DNA of 64,000 nt from Vibrio sp. VB16 (GTDB lineage: Bacteria > Pseudomonadota > Gammaproteobacteria > Enterobacterales > Vibrionaceae): positions 2,108,001 to 2,172,000 of the forward strand of contig NZ_CP087590.1 of the NCBI RefSeq assembly GCF_015594925.2, given 5' to 3'. Shown piece by piece: positions 15,588 to 25,226 of this stretch. Numbering within the stretch: position 1 is the first letter of the stretch; every line of letters begins with the position of its first letter. The position numbers were made by a program, and so were the translations under genes. Under the pieces are notes generated by a model that saw only the letters and a list, made by a program, of their open reading frames with translations, was not told the origin of the DNA and searched no databases.

Positions 15588-16469
15588 CTAAAGCCCGGGA
15601 ACATCGTAGTTGATATTACCGTACTTCCCTTCGTAAAAATCTGTATAGGCTGTCTGTATTTCTTCCACGCTATTCATAATAAATGGACCATGAGAAACAA
15701 CTGCCTCACGGTATGGCTCTCCGCCAAAAAGCAGTACATCTATCGGGTGATTCAAAGGGTTTTCTACGACAATATCGCCCTCAGATTCATCAAATAGAAA
15801 GAACTCTTTCTGCAACACAACATCACCCGACACCTTGGCACTCGACATCGGAAGATAGCCGCCATATTCATGCCCAGCTCTGGTTGGAATGGTTATTGTT
15901 TGATTCGCATTAAGTGAAAGATGCCAAATAAACTGCTCAGTAAACGCAGGAATTGGCGAGCACTCCCCTTGAAATTCACCAAGAAGCACCTTCACCGTGC
16001 CAGCTCCTCCATGTAGCTCAATCAGCGGCAACTGCTCAGATTGCACTGGCATGTAATCTGGGTTCTCGGCTTTGTTTTTTGAAGGCAAGTTGACCCAGAA
16101 CTGAAAACTATAGAATGAACCACCCTCAAGACGCAGTTGTGCAGGGAATCCTTCGTCATGAATGATGCCATTACCGGCATTCATCCATTGCACTCCACCA
16201 GCTTTAACTACCCCATGACCACTGTGGCTATCTAAGTGGTTGAGCTCCCCTTTCACTAAGTAGGTAAAAGTCGCGATTCCACGATGAGGATGAGCAAAAG
16301 AGCCATCGGTTGCAGGCAGCTCACCTGGGGCATAAATCTTTTCGGGCATATGATCGAGAAATACGATCGGACCAACGCTATCAACACCTTTATTTGGTAG
16401 CGCTCGGACAATATCAAAAGGTCCGACCTTTGACGGATTGGCCGTAGCCACTGAAGTAATCTGTTTCAT
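15588..16469 (-). CDS. Pirin family protein
   Basis: About 293 residues with two cupin barrels. The first shows the pirin motif FAHPHRGIATFTYLVKGEL and then DSHSGHGVVKAGGVQWMNAG; these histidines bind iron. The C-terminal half, including LFDESEGDIVVENP and LLFGGEP, matches the family. Bacterial pirins act as quercetin dioxygenase-like or regulatory proteins. The second ATG (16469) is preferred because AGGGA is correctly spaced. It lies 10 bp after a DoxX gene and 80 bp before the nitroreductase gene on the same strand, forming an operon. Confidence 0.88.
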   Translation of the reverse strand: MKQITSVATANPSKVGPFDIVRALPNKGVDSVGPIVFLDHMPEKIYAPGELPATDGSFAHPHRGIATFTYLVKGELNHLDSHSGHGVVKAGGVQWMNAGNGIIHDEGFPAQLRLEGGSFYSFQFWVNLPSKNKAENPDYMPVQSEQLPLIELHGGAGTVKVLLGEFQGECSPIPAFTEQFIWHLSLNANQTITIPTRAGHEYGGYLPMSSAKVSGDVVLQKEFFLFDESEGDIVVENPLNHPIDVLLFGGEPYREAVVSHGPFIMNSVEEIQTAYTDFYEGKYGNINYDVPGL

Positions 16470-16478
16470 GACCATTCC

Positions 16479-16853
16479 CTATTTCAAGCCTGATTGAGGC
16501 GCTGATAAAGGCCGACGAATCCATGTAAGTGATGCACACATTATCAACAACACTACGCCTGGTAATGCCGCTTGTTGAGGGTCGAGTGTAATGTGGTACA
16601 AAATGGCTCCGACCATCGTCATCGATAAACCGACAGCAGCAAAAAAACGTAGACGAGGAATAAATAGCGCAATACTGGCAGAAACTTCCAACAAACCAAC
16701 CACCATCGCCATAAAGGGCATGTTCATACGCTCAAATGGTAAAATGACCTGTTCAACTGAGAACAGTTTTGCGAAACCCGCAGCGATAAAAGTAAAAGAG
16801 AGTAATATTGTTAAGGCGATAATTGAGGCTGATACTAATTTAGTGTTATTCAT
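16479..16853 (-). CDS. DoxX-like membrane protein
   Basis: A 124-residue inner-membrane protein with four hydrophobic helices: LVSASIIALTILLSFTFIA, MPFMAMVVGLLEVSASIALF, FFAAVGLSMTMVGAILYHI and AALPGVVLLIMCASL. This is the DoxX/DoxD-like pattern with the conserved GFAKLF motif after the first helix. The ATG at 16853 has AGGAAG 7 bp upstream; an earlier in-frame ATG at 16907 lacks a site. It is the first gene of the DoxX-pirin-nitroreductase operon and divergent from a LysR gene, the usual layout for inducible control. Confidence 0.82.
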   Translation of the reverse strand: MNNTKLVSASIIALTILLSFTFIAAGFAKLFSVEQVILPFERMNMPFMAMVVGLLEVSASIALFIPRLRFFAAVGLSMTMVGAILYHITLDPQQAALPGVVLLIMCASLTWIRRPLSAPQSGLK

Positions 16854-16962
16854 TTGATTCTTCCTATTTTTCTTTGAACTTGCCGCAATAGTAGACAACG
16901 AATACAATTAAATATATTTAGTAAATCTGCTATTCTATATAAAAATTACTTATGGTTACGTT
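16854..16962. promoter_or_regulatory. Divergent promoter region between DoxX operon and LysR gene
   Basis: 109 AT-rich bases containing ATTAAATATATTTAGTAAAT, a near-palindromic stretch of the T-N11-A LysR-box type. It likely serves both transcripts. Confidence 0.4.
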
Positions 16963-17856
16963 ATGAAACTGGATCAATTGAGAGTTTTGCAGGCGGTCGT
17001 TGAGACTGGATCGGTGAAAGCAGCATCTGAAAAGCTTTACAAGACTCAACCGGCTATAAGCTTGGCCATCAAAGCCTTAGAAACGCAAACGGGAGCAGAA
17101 CTGTTTGACCGATCTGGCTATCGCCTTGTATTGACTCCGATTGGAAAGAGGATCTACACGCAGTCACTTCGGGTAATCTCTGAAGTCAATGATCTTAAAT
17201 TGCTTGCAAGGCATTACGGGCTAGGGAATGAAGAGAAAATTACGATTTCAAAGGATGAACTATTTGATATTTCAGCCTTAGTGCCCTGCTTACAAGTGAT
17301 CCAATCCGAGTTCCCAGAGACAAGAATCTCTTTTTGTAGTGAGATATTATCGGGTACTGCTGAGGTCGTAGAGAACGGTACTGCTGACATTGGAATAGCT
17401 CCACTTCCTATTACGTTTATGGAAGAAAAGGAGTTGGAATATCTTCCCCTTACAAAAATAGAGTTAGTGAATGTGGCTTCCCCGAAGTTCCTGAGACCTG
17501 ATTTAAATATCAAGGACATCAGAAAACTGCGTAGTTTTCATCAAATTTTAGTCAGTGATTCAGGAAGCCAGAAAGGGGAATTTGATCGGGATATGGGCGT
17601 CCAGAAAGGACAGAGAGTCTGGTACGTTGAAGATATCCATTTGAAGAAAGAGCTACTGCTGGCCGGCCTTGGCTGGGGGCGATTACCACGACACCTAATT
17701 GAACATGAGATGGCAGAAGGAACGCTGAAAGAGATATCTTTTGAATTTACCCGAGCCCCTTTTAAATTGGATGTCTTTGCATTCCGCTCTTCATCGTTAT
17801 CATTAGGGCCTGTAGCCTCTCGTCTATGGCGTGAGTTACGGAAGGTAACCTTTTAG
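16963..17856 (+). CDS. LysR-family transcriptional regulator
   Basis: 297 residues. The winged helix-turn-helix (1-60) reads LRVLQAVVETGSVKAASEKL then TQPAISLAIKALE. An effector-binding domain follows (about 90-295). It is divergent from the DoxX-pirin-nitroreductase operon with 109 bp between, so it most likely regulates that operon. Effector unknown. Confidence 0.88.
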   Translation: MKLDQLRVLQAVVETGSVKAASEKLYKTQPAISLAIKALETQTGAELFDRSGYRLVLTPIGKRIYTQSLRVISEVNDLKLLARHYGLGNEEKITISKDELFDISALVPCLQVIQSEFPETRISFCSEILSGTAEVVENGTADIGIAPLPITFMEEKELEYLPLTKIELVNVASPKFLRPDLNIKDIRKLRSFHQILVSDSGSQKGEFDRDMGVQKGQRVWYVEDIHLKKELLLAGLGWGRLPRHLIEHEMAEGTLKEISFEFTRAPFKLDVFAFRSSSLSLGPVASRLWRELRKVTF

Positions 17857-17988
17857 ATAATCCTACCATCTGGTGAGCACATGTGGCTCAGCCAAAGAAT
17901 GACGAAAACGAATCATCTCATAGAGGCCTGATAAAATACTCAAACCAAATGATTATCATGTTAACGCCCATAACTATCGCTGTTATTG

Positions 17989-18843
17989 CTAGACTGAAAT
18001 AGCAGACGACATCTCACGTTGTAAGAACTGCATTAACGTATTGACCCTATGTAAGCGCCGTTGTTCCGGCAAGCAAACAAGCCATGTCCGCAGTTCGCTC
18101 TCAACTTTGAAATTCGGAATGATGGTGAGACGCGAATCCTCGATACCTAAACTATTTGGGAGAAGGCCCACACCAACACCTTGGGTTATATATTCACGCA
18201 TTAAAACATAGCCGTCTACAGACATGACGACTTCAGCGTCGGGCAAATGAGCACGTACCTCCGGCCCCATATCGTCAAATCCGGCAAGGCTGATGTAGCG
18301 GGTAAGATCTACCGGCTTATCGGCGCTGTGGAATAGGCAGTGGAATATTGGGCCAAAGTCATAAGCCGTGGTTCCCTGTGGTACACGAGCTGCAACGCGG
18401 ATAGCCACATCAGTTTCAAATTGTTTTAGCGATTTCAGTGTGTCTGTGGCGGAAACCTCCAATAAAATGCCGGGGTTATCGCGTTGGAACCGGGCCAGAG
18501 GTTCCGCCATGGTGATGCTGAAGTGCGGCGGCAAGGACAGATGAACCTTGCCAAGATAGTGGCGTTCATTGGCCAGAGATTGGTCAAAAACTGCAAGTTC
18601 TTGCTGTGCTCGTTCGACAGCCGCAGCCGCTTTTCGCCCTAAGGACGTCAGCTCAAACTTCCCATCAATCCGATCAAAAAGTTTTCGTCCTACTTTCAGT
18701 TCCATGGCTTCTATACGCCGGGAAATCGTCGTTCTGTCTACCGACAATTTCTTAGCGGCACCGCTGATTGTTTTTTCTTCAGCTAATGCCAGCAAGATGG
18801 GCATCTCGGCCCACGGAATACCTTTGTGTGCAATTTTGCCCAT
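17989..18843 (-). CDS. LysR-family transcriptional regulator
   Basis: The helix-turn-helix is MPILLALAEEKTISGAAKKL then VDRTTISRRIEAME, and the C-terminal domain includes YITQGVGVGLLPNSLG. The start at 18843 (MGKIAHKG) is uncertain; an upstream in-frame ATG at 18900 would add 19 residues. The HTH proper starts near residue 10 of the shorter form. It is divergent from the DUF1330 gene at 18945, which is the likely target. Confidence 0.85.
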   Translation of the reverse strand: MGKIAHKGIPWAEMPILLALAEEKTISGAAKKLSVDRTTISRRIEAMELKVGRKLFDRIDGKFELTSLGRKAAAAVERAQQELAVFDQSLANERHYLGKVHLSLPPHFSITMAEPLARFQRDNPGILLEVSATDTLKSLKQFETDVAIRVAARVPQGTTAYDFGPIFHCLFHSADKPVDLTRYISLAGFDDMGPEVRAHLPDAEVVMSVDGYVLMREYITQGVGVGLLPNSLGIEDSRLTIIPNFKVESELRTWLVCLPEQRRLHRVNTLMQFLQREMSSAISV

Positions 18844-18944
18844 GGTAGTGCAATAACCCTCATTTAAATGCAGATTCATAGCATATAAATTATAGAGCAT
18901 CTAAGCAATCGCATTCTTGCGAACCAATAATAAGAGGACAACAT

Positions 18945-19310
18945 ATGAAATCCATGATTCTTAGTGCCATAATTGCCATCGCTTTTCCAATTATGGCAAT
19001 GGCAGAGCCAGCCTACTATATCTTTCAGCTACAAATTGATGATAGAGATGCCTATATGAAAGATTACGTTTCCCGCGTTATGCCGACCATAATGGAACAT
19101 AAGGGGAAACTTCTTGTAGCCAGCCCTGACCCACAAGTTGTCGAGGGAAAATGGACAGGAAACCAAGCCGTGATTATTGAGTTCGAAAGCCGCAAAGCTG
19201 CTGAAGCCTGGTATTCATCCTCAGAATATAAGGCTATACGTCCATATCGTTTAAAAGCCGCAAGTACAAACAACAGCATTCTCGTCGATAAGTTTGTTTT
19301 TCCGAAATAG
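18945..19310 (+). CDS. Exported DUF1330-like protein
   Basis: 121 residues with a signal peptide (about 1-20, MKSMILSAIIAIAFPIMAMA then EPAYY). The mature part has the DUF1330 alpha/beta pattern: YYIFQLQIDDRDAYMKDYV, then GKLLVASPDPQVVEGKW, and an EFESRKAAEAWYSSSEYK helix. DUF1330 proteins are ferredoxin-fold dimers of unknown activity and are usually cytosolic, so export is slightly unusual. AGAGGAC precedes the ATG. Confidence 0.8.
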   Translation: MKSMILSAIIAIAFPIMAMAEPAYYIFQLQIDDRDAYMKDYVSRVMPTIMEHKGKLLVASPDPQVVEGKWTGNQAVIIEFESRKAAEAWYSSSEYKAIRPYRLKAASTNNSILVDKFVFPK

Positions 19311-19414
19311 AACGAATGAAAACAACGGAGTCAGGTCTTGCATTTTACTCTGATGCTTTTTACATACATTTGTTAATCTTATAAAGGAGAGCTAGCCCGT
19401 GGTGTCTAGCTCAC

Positions 19415-19431
19415 TTTTGTCCAAAAATGTG
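19415..19431. repeat. TTTTGTCCAGAAATG-type motif, left of GNAT gene
   Basis: TTTTGTCCAAAAATGTG. The partner at 20171-20187 lies beyond the GNAT gene. Other copies are at 8133, 45460, 46956 and 50167. Confidence 0.6.
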
Positions 19432-19559
19432 CCAGCGCGGTTATCGCTAGCACGTTTCTGCCCCAAAACGTTTTATCCGAACGCTCACATTGACTTAGAA
19501 ATCATAATGTTCGAAAGTGTAGAACTGAGTTCAGTCAAACTACAAAATAAGAGAGTCGA

Positions 19560-20093
19560 ATGAGCATAGCTATAGGTACAGAGCGGTTGAGTATGAAACA
19601 GTTATCTAGCAATGATTGGTCTTTGTTTCTTGACCTTCAAACGGACTCTGATGTGATAGCTTTGTGTTTCGACAAACCAAGTGAAGCCGAGGTTAGAGAC
19701 AGGTTTGAATCAAGATTACCAAAATGGGAAGCGAATTCTGAGCATTGGTTATGCTTGACTATCATTGAAAATAAAACAGGACAGAAGGTTGGAGTAACAG
19801 GCTTTAACATATCCGATGGCGTGGCTGAGGTTGGCTACTTAATATTACCCACTTTTCATGGTAATGGCTTTGGAACAGAATCGCTTGAAGCTTTATTGGA
19901 TTGGTCGAAGGAGTTTAGTGAAATATCAAGCTATCAAGCTACAGTTACCCGAGGAAATATCGCGTCAGAAAGGGTGTTAGAGAAGTGTAGGTTCAGTTTG
20001 TCAAAAATTGCCAAAGACGCTTATGAGATTCGTGGCGAACTGTATGACGACCATATCTACACACTAGATCGAACAATTGTAGTGAATAAGTAA
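19560..20093 (+). CDS. GNAT family N-acetyltransferase (RimJ/RimL type)
   Basis: 177 residues. TERLSMKQLSSNDWSLFLDL is the usual N-terminal strand-helix. GVTGFNISDGVAEVGYLILP leads to the acetyl-CoA-binding loop (HGNGFGTESL), and NIASERVLEKCRF is the typical helix before the last strands. The acceptor may be a protein N-terminus or a small amine. It is a lone gene flanked by two copies of the TTTTGTCC motif in direct orientation, which suggests acquisition as a unit. Confidence 0.85.
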   Translation: MSIAIGTERLSMKQLSSNDWSLFLDLQTDSDVIALCFDKPSEAEVRDRFESRLPKWEANSEHWLCLTIIENKTGQKVGVTGFNISDGVAEVGYLILPTFHGNGFGTESLEALLDWSKEFSEISSYQATVTRGNIASERVLEKCRFSLSKIAKDAYEIRGELYDDHIYTLDRTIVVNK

Positions 20094-20170
20094 AATTGGT
20101 TTCCAAATTTTTATTTGCAATACAATAAAGATATCTGAAGGGTAGATTTCGTTCCAAACCGCTAAGAAAC

Positions 20171-20187
20171 TTTTGTCCAGAAATGTG
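20171..20187. repeat. TTTTGTCCAGAAATG-type motif, right of GNAT gene
   Basis: TTTTGTCCAGAAATGTG; same orientation as 19415. Confidence 0.6.
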
Positions 20188-20296
20188 TTTCAGACTTTAA
20201 TGGCAGCACTAAGAAAAAACCAAACAACAGAATGCGGCTTAGACAAATAAAAAGTTCTAGTCTTTGTTGCCCAACGACAAAGATCGTTTCTGGCTT

Positions 20297-20351
20297 GTTT
20301 AATACCCAGATAAGATGTCGGCTACGCGGCATCTATCCTTATTTGTTAGGC
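20297..20351 (-). repeat. Short attC-like site, reversed
   Basis: On the minus strand GCCTAACAAATAAGG is followed by a hairpin and ends GGGTATTAAAC. It is homologous to 13576-13630. The adjacent gene's stop codon is inside the left core, as in compact cassettes. Confidence 0.6.
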
Positions 20352-20711
20352 AGCAGCTGCACCAGTGAACATCCTATAACCAAACATAAACAATGAAATC
20401 GCCCAAAAACCATATCCCATTAGAAACATTGGAGTAGACTTATACATTGACTTTAAACCCAATAAGTTACTATTTATTTCTTCTAGTTCGTGCAACCTAG
20501 CTTTTTTCGCATCTCCTTCTAAAGCTGATGTTTCAATATCAGCACGTATGTCTTTTAGCATTTTTACGAAAGTTGTATCATGTTTTTTATCTTTTAATAC
20601 TTTAGAATAAAAGAATATTAGTACTAATATTAACGCTATCATTTGAATATAAATTTGATCTTTAAGATCTTCAATTCTTGCTATAAATTCTCGTCTAATC
20701 TCATCAGACAT
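20346..20711 (-). CDS. Small two-helix membrane protein in a reversed cassette
   Basis: A 121-residue product, MSDEIRREFIARIEDLKDQI onward. Membrane helices are near 24-37 (MIALILVLIFFYSK) and 95-113 (PMFLMGYGFWAISLFMFGY). A charged helical region between them (ADIETSALEGDAKKARLHEL) probably forms a coiled coil. I chose the ATG at 20711; the longer form would start upstream of the cassette boundary AATGCGGCGTTATGC (minus strand, about 20757-20743). The gene lies opposite to its neighbours. Family unknown. Confidence 0.6.
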   Translation of the reverse strand: MSDEIRREFIARIEDLKDQIYIQMIALILVLIFFYSKVLKDKKHDTTFVKMLKDIRADIETSALEGDAKKARLHELEEINSNLLGLKSMYKSTPMFLMGYGFWAISLFMFGYRMFTGAAAA

Positions 20712-20774
20712 CTTAGTATTTCTCTTTGCATTCCAATAAATTGCATAACGCCGCATTAAGATTGGGCTTGGCAC

Positions 20775-21269
20775 TAATTAAAAAATACAGTCTTTTGACA
20801 TATATCCGGCGTCTCCAAAACTAAAAGGATATGCACCTTTAATGAAGTAATACAAACCCACCAAGCCTCCCTCAGTGCCTGTTCTTTTAGCTCTTAAGTC
20901 ACTGGTTTTCATTTCAATGATAAGACAACAATTGAAATAAAATGTCATCCGCTATGATTAACCGCCGTTGAATACAAGTATCCTATCCATTCAACTAACC
21001 CTCTTAAAATAAATCAAACCCGTTTTTCATCATTAAAATAACTGGCGATATTCATTGATTATCTTTATTAATCATATAGTTATACATTGTTAGCATATCT
21101 TGCATAATTTATATTTAGCCTGCTATCCCCGTGCTGATGATTCAAATATAGACTTCATCTGGTCAAGCGTTTTGTATGAACGCTTCATTACATAAAAGTT
21201 TATTTTGGTTAATTAATTTTTTAATTAAAACAACCATCTATTCATCATTACAAACATATAGGCATATCT
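20775..21269. promoter_or_regulatory. Long upstream region of the fimbrial cluster
   Basis: 495 bp without genes. The left part carries AAAAGGATATGCACC (20823-20837), one of the dispersed junction motifs. The right part is very AT-rich (TTAATTAATTTTTTAATT near 21209) and probably holds the pilin promoter. Confidence 0.45.
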
Positions 21270-21836
21270 ATGAATAAAATACTTCCTCTCGTCAGCATCA
21301 TTGCTTTACCTATGGTTACGCTACACGCGCAAGCGAACTCCGGCACCATCAGCTTCTCTGGCATGGTCACTGACTCTACCTGTACCGTTGAGGTCGATGG
21401 AAAAGGCTCAAATGCAACAATTCTCTTACCTACTGTGTCAAAAACAGTATTGTCTGCCATTGATGCTACCGCGGGTAAAACTGGTTTTAACATCGTAATG
21501 AAAGATTGTACGTTGGGCGGCACTCCGGCAGACACACAAGTGTCCACCTATTTTGAAGCCGGACCTACCGTTGACATCAACACAGGCTTGTTAATCAATA
21601 CCATTGGCACCGGTGCAGCGACTAACGTTGCTTTACAACTTCTTGACGGTACAAATGACAAAAAAATTGAGATTGGTAGAGAATCGCAAACCGCTGAAAA
21701 CTCCTACGCGACAGTAGCAGGCACTCCTGCCGCTACAGCCACCTTACCATACGCGGTTCAATATATTGCTACAACAGGTGCAGCAACTGCGGGTACGGTA
21801 ACAAGTTCAGTCACTTATAACGTAATGTATAAGTAA
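21270..21836 (+). CDS. Major fimbrial subunit (type 1 pilin family)
   Basis: 188 residues. The signal peptide ends near HAQA; the mature protein starts NSGTISFSGMVTDSTCTVEV. The Cys in DSTCTV pairs with the Cys in MKDCTL (the usual pilin disulphide). A terminal beta strand, SSVTYNVMYK, has the penultimate Tyr needed for donor-strand exchange with the chaperone. It is the first gene of a chaperone-usher operon; the chaperone gene starts 72 bp downstream. The space contains an inverted repeat, CGATGG/CCATCG, near 21853, which may lower read-through so pilin exceeds the other products. Confidence 0.92.
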   Translation: MNKILPLVSIIALPMVTLHAQANSGTISFSGMVTDSTCTVEVDGKGSNATILLPTVSKTVLSAIDATAGKTGFNIVMKDCTLGGTPADTQVSTYFEAGPTVDINTGLLINTIGTGAATNVALQLLDGTNDKKIEIGRESQTAENSYATVAGTPAATATLPYAVQYIATTGAATAGTVTSSVTYNVMYK

Positions 21837-21908
21837 TCCCCTATAGCAATTACGCGATGGAGGGGTTAAACCTGCCATCGCCTTTCGGGCTTCTAGTGTA
21901 GGTATCTA

Positions 21909-22628
21909 ATGTCATTTTTCCGCTTTCTTTTATTGTTAATAATTTCAGCATCTGGCTTGGGGGCATACTCCGTTCAGGCTAGCGTCATCATTAATAACAC
22001 CCGCGTCGTTTATCTTGATACTGAAAAGGAAGTATCCGTCAAACTCAGTAATAACGGCAATAACCCTGTTTTGGTTCAAAGCTGGATAGATGATGGTAAT
22101 CCAGAACAAAATCCTTCCACAATAAAAGTCCCATTTATATTAACACCACCAATCAATCGGTTAAATGCCGATAAAAGTCAAACACTGAGAATTTTTTATA
22201 CCGGCGAGCCACTATCCACAACCGAAGAAACGGTGTTTTGGTTGAACGTGTTGGAAGTACCAGCAAAAAATAGCGAATTAGAAGACGAGAACACGCTTCA
22301 GTTGGCATTTAGGTCGAGAATAAAACTCTTTTTCCGACCGAACAACTTAAAAGATCATGCTAACGATGCGGGTAAAGAACTCGTCTGGAGCGTAACACCA
22401 ACAGGGCTAAAAGCCACGAATCTTACGCCTTATCACGTTTCTCTGTCAAAGGTGAGTATCACCATAAAAGACAAATCCTATTATTCAGAATCTAAGATGA
22501 TTAGCCCAAACAGCTTCCAGGAATTTAGCTTTGTTGAATTGGCATCCATCCCATTGAACTCGAAAGTGAATATAGATTATATCAACGACTTCGGCGCAAC
22601 GATAAACGTTGAAAACACGGTTCAGTAA
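21909..22628 (+). CDS. Periplasmic fimbrial chaperone (PapD/FimC family)
   Basis: 239 residues with a signal peptide (to about VQA, residue 24). The N-terminal Ig domain has TRVVYLDTEKEVSVKLSN, and the donor-strand region IKVPFILTPPINRLNADKSQ precedes LRIFYTG. VFWLNVLEVPAK matches the conserved motif between the domains. The C-terminal domain ends in INDFGA. It delivers pilins to the usher. ATG at 21909 overlaps no gene. Confidence 0.92.
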   Translation: MSFFRFLLLLIISASGLGAYSVQASVIINNTRVVYLDTEKEVSVKLSNNGNNPVLVQSWIDDGNPEQNPSTIKVPFILTPPINRLNADKSQTLRIFYTGEPLSTTEETVFWLNVLEVPAKNSELEDENTLQLAFRSRIKLFFRPNNLKDHANDAGKELVWSVTPTGLKATNLTPYHVSLSKVSITIKDKSYYSESKMISPNSFQEFSFVELASIPLNSKVNIDYINDFGATINVENTVQ

Positions 22629-22689
22629 TACCCCCATTTACGATTGTCTATTTTTGCACTAGATGTGCTAACTTTGATGAGGTTGAATT

Positions 22690-25224
22690 TTGAAAACCCA
22701 ATTAAAATCAGTTAATAAACCTTGTTGTTTAACTTGCGCGTCAATGCTAGGTTTATTCCTACACTCTTTGTTTTTTTGTTCGTACACGCTGGCCTCGGAA
22801 GCCGTCGAGTTTGACTCCTCTTTTCTAAAAGTGAGCGATACAAGTGCAATCAATCTTGAGTATTTTTCGAAAGGCTCCACTGCGCTGCCCGGTAATTACT
22901 ACACATCGATTTACATCAATGAAACCTACGTTGCAAGCGAAAACCTTTCCATAATAAAGACCGACGAAGGGACGTCAACCCAGCCGTGTTTAACGCTTTC
23001 TATCCTTGATTTGATTGATTTTGAGCATACTCGTCTTCCCAGCGAGTTTGTTTCCGCCCTCAACAACGCGGGCACTGGTTCGTGTATTGACCTTGAAGCA
23101 TTCATTCCAAACTCAAACGTTGTTTTCGATAGTAGCGAATATCACCTCAAGCTTCAGATCCCTCAAGCATACATAAAACGAATCGCCCGCGGTTCGGTTA
23201 ATCCAGAATTATGGGATGAAGGTATTCCTGCGGCATTATTAACCTACAATATAAACGCTTATAACAACGACAACAGTGACCCATCCGTTTCTGCACAGTT
23301 CCATACGGGCTTTAATTTAGGGGCTTGGTATTTCCGCCAAAACAGCGCTCTGGGATGGACAGAAGATACCGGCACTGATTTTTCAATACAGAATAGCTAC
23401 TTAGAGCGCGCTATTCCAAGTTGGAACAGTCGCATATTATTAGGTCAAACCAATACACAAGGGCAGTTTTTCGATTCTGTTCCTTTTACCGGTATCCAGT
23501 TTAATACAGACACGCGGATGTTACCGGCTTCTCAGCGTGGGTATGCACCAGAAATTCGTGGGGTAGCACAATCTACAGCCCGAGTCACCGTAAAGCAAGA
23601 CGATAACATTATATATGAAACGACGGTGAGCCCCGGTGAGTTTCTAATCAACGACTTATACCCAACGGGGTATGGCGGCAATCTTTCCGTCACCGTCACT
23701 GAGGCCGATGGATCTCAACAAAACTTCCTTGTACCGTATGCTGCAATGGTACAACTAATTCGCCCTGGCGCTCAACATTACTCCGCCGTGATTGGCCAAT
23801 ACCGAAATGACAGTTTACTCACCCAACCTGCGCTATTTGAAGGTACCTATCAGCGTGGCCTAACCAACTCATTTACCGGTTATACGGGAGTTCAAGCCAA
23901 CCAAGATTACCTTGCTTTGCAAGTTGGGGCGGCTGTTGGTACCTCGTTAGGTGCTTTTTCGGCTGATTTTTCGCAATCTTATACTCGTTTGTTAAACGGC
24001 TATAGCGATCAGAAAGGTCAAAGCTATCAAGCGAGGTACAGCAAGAACTTCACCGAAACGGACAGTGACATCACCATCGCCGCCTATCGATTTTCGACCG
24101 AAGGGTATATGGACTATCAAACGGCAATGAGAACGCGAGATGCCATTCAAAGAGGGTCAAGTACGAACAATGTCTATCGCTCTAAAAATCGATTCAGCCT
24201 TACGGGTCGTCAGGAACTGCCTAACGATTGGGGTCAATTCTACATCAGCGGGTCGTTGGAAAACTACTGGGGTCAAGACGACTACTTAAACCAGTATCAA
24301 GCCGGTTATAGCAACATTTATGATGATATTTCATGGGGTTTAAGCGCCAGTCGGAACGATGACGCGCTAGGTAAAACCCAGACCAACTTTTCTTTAAATG
24401 CGTCGTTCTCGTTTGGCGCCACTGATATTCACCGCCCACGCGTGAACCTGCGTTTGACCAGCAATAACGATGGTGATGAAAGCCAGCAAGTAAGCATTAG
24501 TGATAGCGTGGGTGAAGACAACCAATTAAATTACAACCTTTCGTCTACGCGCGCCAATCATGGTGGCGGAACACAGACAGATGTGAACCTAGGTTACACA
24601 AGTTCGGTTAGCTCACTGAATGCGAATGCCAGTTTTGGCAAGCATTTTAACAGCCAAAGCATCGGTATGTCTGGTTCGCTGGTGGCGCATGCCGGAGGTA
24701 TTACCGCGTCGCCACATATTGGCAGTACCTATGCGTTAATCGAAGCAAAAGGGGCCGAAGGCGCATCAGTATCTGGCTACAACGGTATCAAAATTAACAG
24801 TGACGGCTACGCGTTAACGGCCCACTTGAATCCTTATTCCATGAATGAAATTGATATCAACCCCAAAGGGGCCTCGCAAAATGTTGAGTTCATCAACACT
24901 TCGCAAAGAACCGCCCCCTACTCTAACGCTGTTGTATTAATGAAATACAAAACAAAAATGGGTATTCCACTGTTATTCAATAGCACGAATAGCAACAAAA
25001 CAGTGCCATTTGGCGCGTCAGTTTCTAATGCACAAGGCAATACCGTTGGTCATGTAGGCCAAGGTGGTCAAATATACGCTCGTGTTTCTGAAGCCCATGG
25101 CGCGCTGGTTGTTTCATGGGGTGAAGACACCACCAAACAGTGTGAAATCGTTTATTCACTGACACCAGAACAGACGAAAGCCACACGTATACAAAAAATA
25201 GACACCGATTGCAAAGGGCAATAA
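22690..25224 (+). CDS. Outer-membrane fimbrial usher
   Basis: 844 residues; near the typical usher size. After the signal peptide there is an N-terminal chaperone-binding domain (VEFDSSFLKV to SIYINE). The 24-strand barrel follows (QNSYLERAIPSWNSRILLGQ, the plug segment PAQ-like RGYAPEIRGVAQSTARVTVK and GEFLINDLYPTGYGGNLSV). The C-terminal domains contain FGASVSNAQGNTVGHVGQGG and a Cys near the end. It polymerises and exports pilins. A TTG or ATG of the next gene follows immediately (25227). Confidence 0.94.
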   Translation: MKTQLKSVNKPCCLTCASMLGLFLHSLFFCSYTLASEAVEFDSSFLKVSDTSAINLEYFSKGSTALPGNYYTSIYINETYVASENLSIIKTDEGTSTQPCLTLSILDLIDFEHTRLPSEFVSALNNAGTGSCIDLEAFIPNSNVVFDSSEYHLKLQIPQAYIKRIARGSVNPELWDEGIPAALLTYNINAYNNDNSDPSVSAQFHTGFNLGAWYFRQNSALGWTEDTGTDFSIQNSYLERAIPSWNSRILLGQTNTQGQFFDSVPFTGIQFNTDTRMLPASQRGYAPEIRGVAQSTARVTVKQDDNIIYETTVSPGEFLINDLYPTGYGGNLSVTVTEADGSQQNFLVPYAAMVQLIRPGAQHYSAVIGQYRNDSLLTQPALFEGTYQRGLTNSFTGYTGVQANQDYLALQVGAAVGTSLGAFSADFSQSYTRLLNGYSDQKGQSYQARYSKNFTETDSDITIAAYRFSTEGYMDYQTAMRTRDAIQRGSSTNNVYRSKNRFSLTGRQELPNDWGQFYISGSLENYWGQDDYLNQYQAGYSNIYDDISWGLSASRNDDALGKTQTNFSLNASFSFGATDIHRPRVNLRLTSNNDGDESQQVSISDSVGEDNQLNYNLSSTRANHGGGTQTDVNLGYTSSVSSLNANASFGKHFNSQSIGMSGSLVAHAGGITASPHIGSTYALIEAKGAEGASVSGYNGIKINSDGYALTAHLNPYSMNEIDINPKGASQNVEFINTSQRTAPYSNAVVLMKYKTKMGIPLLFNSTNSNKTVPFGASVSNAQGNTVGHVGQGGQIYARVSEAHGALVVSWGEDTTKQCEIVYSLTPEQTKATRIQKIDTDCKGQ

Positions 25225-25226
25225 AG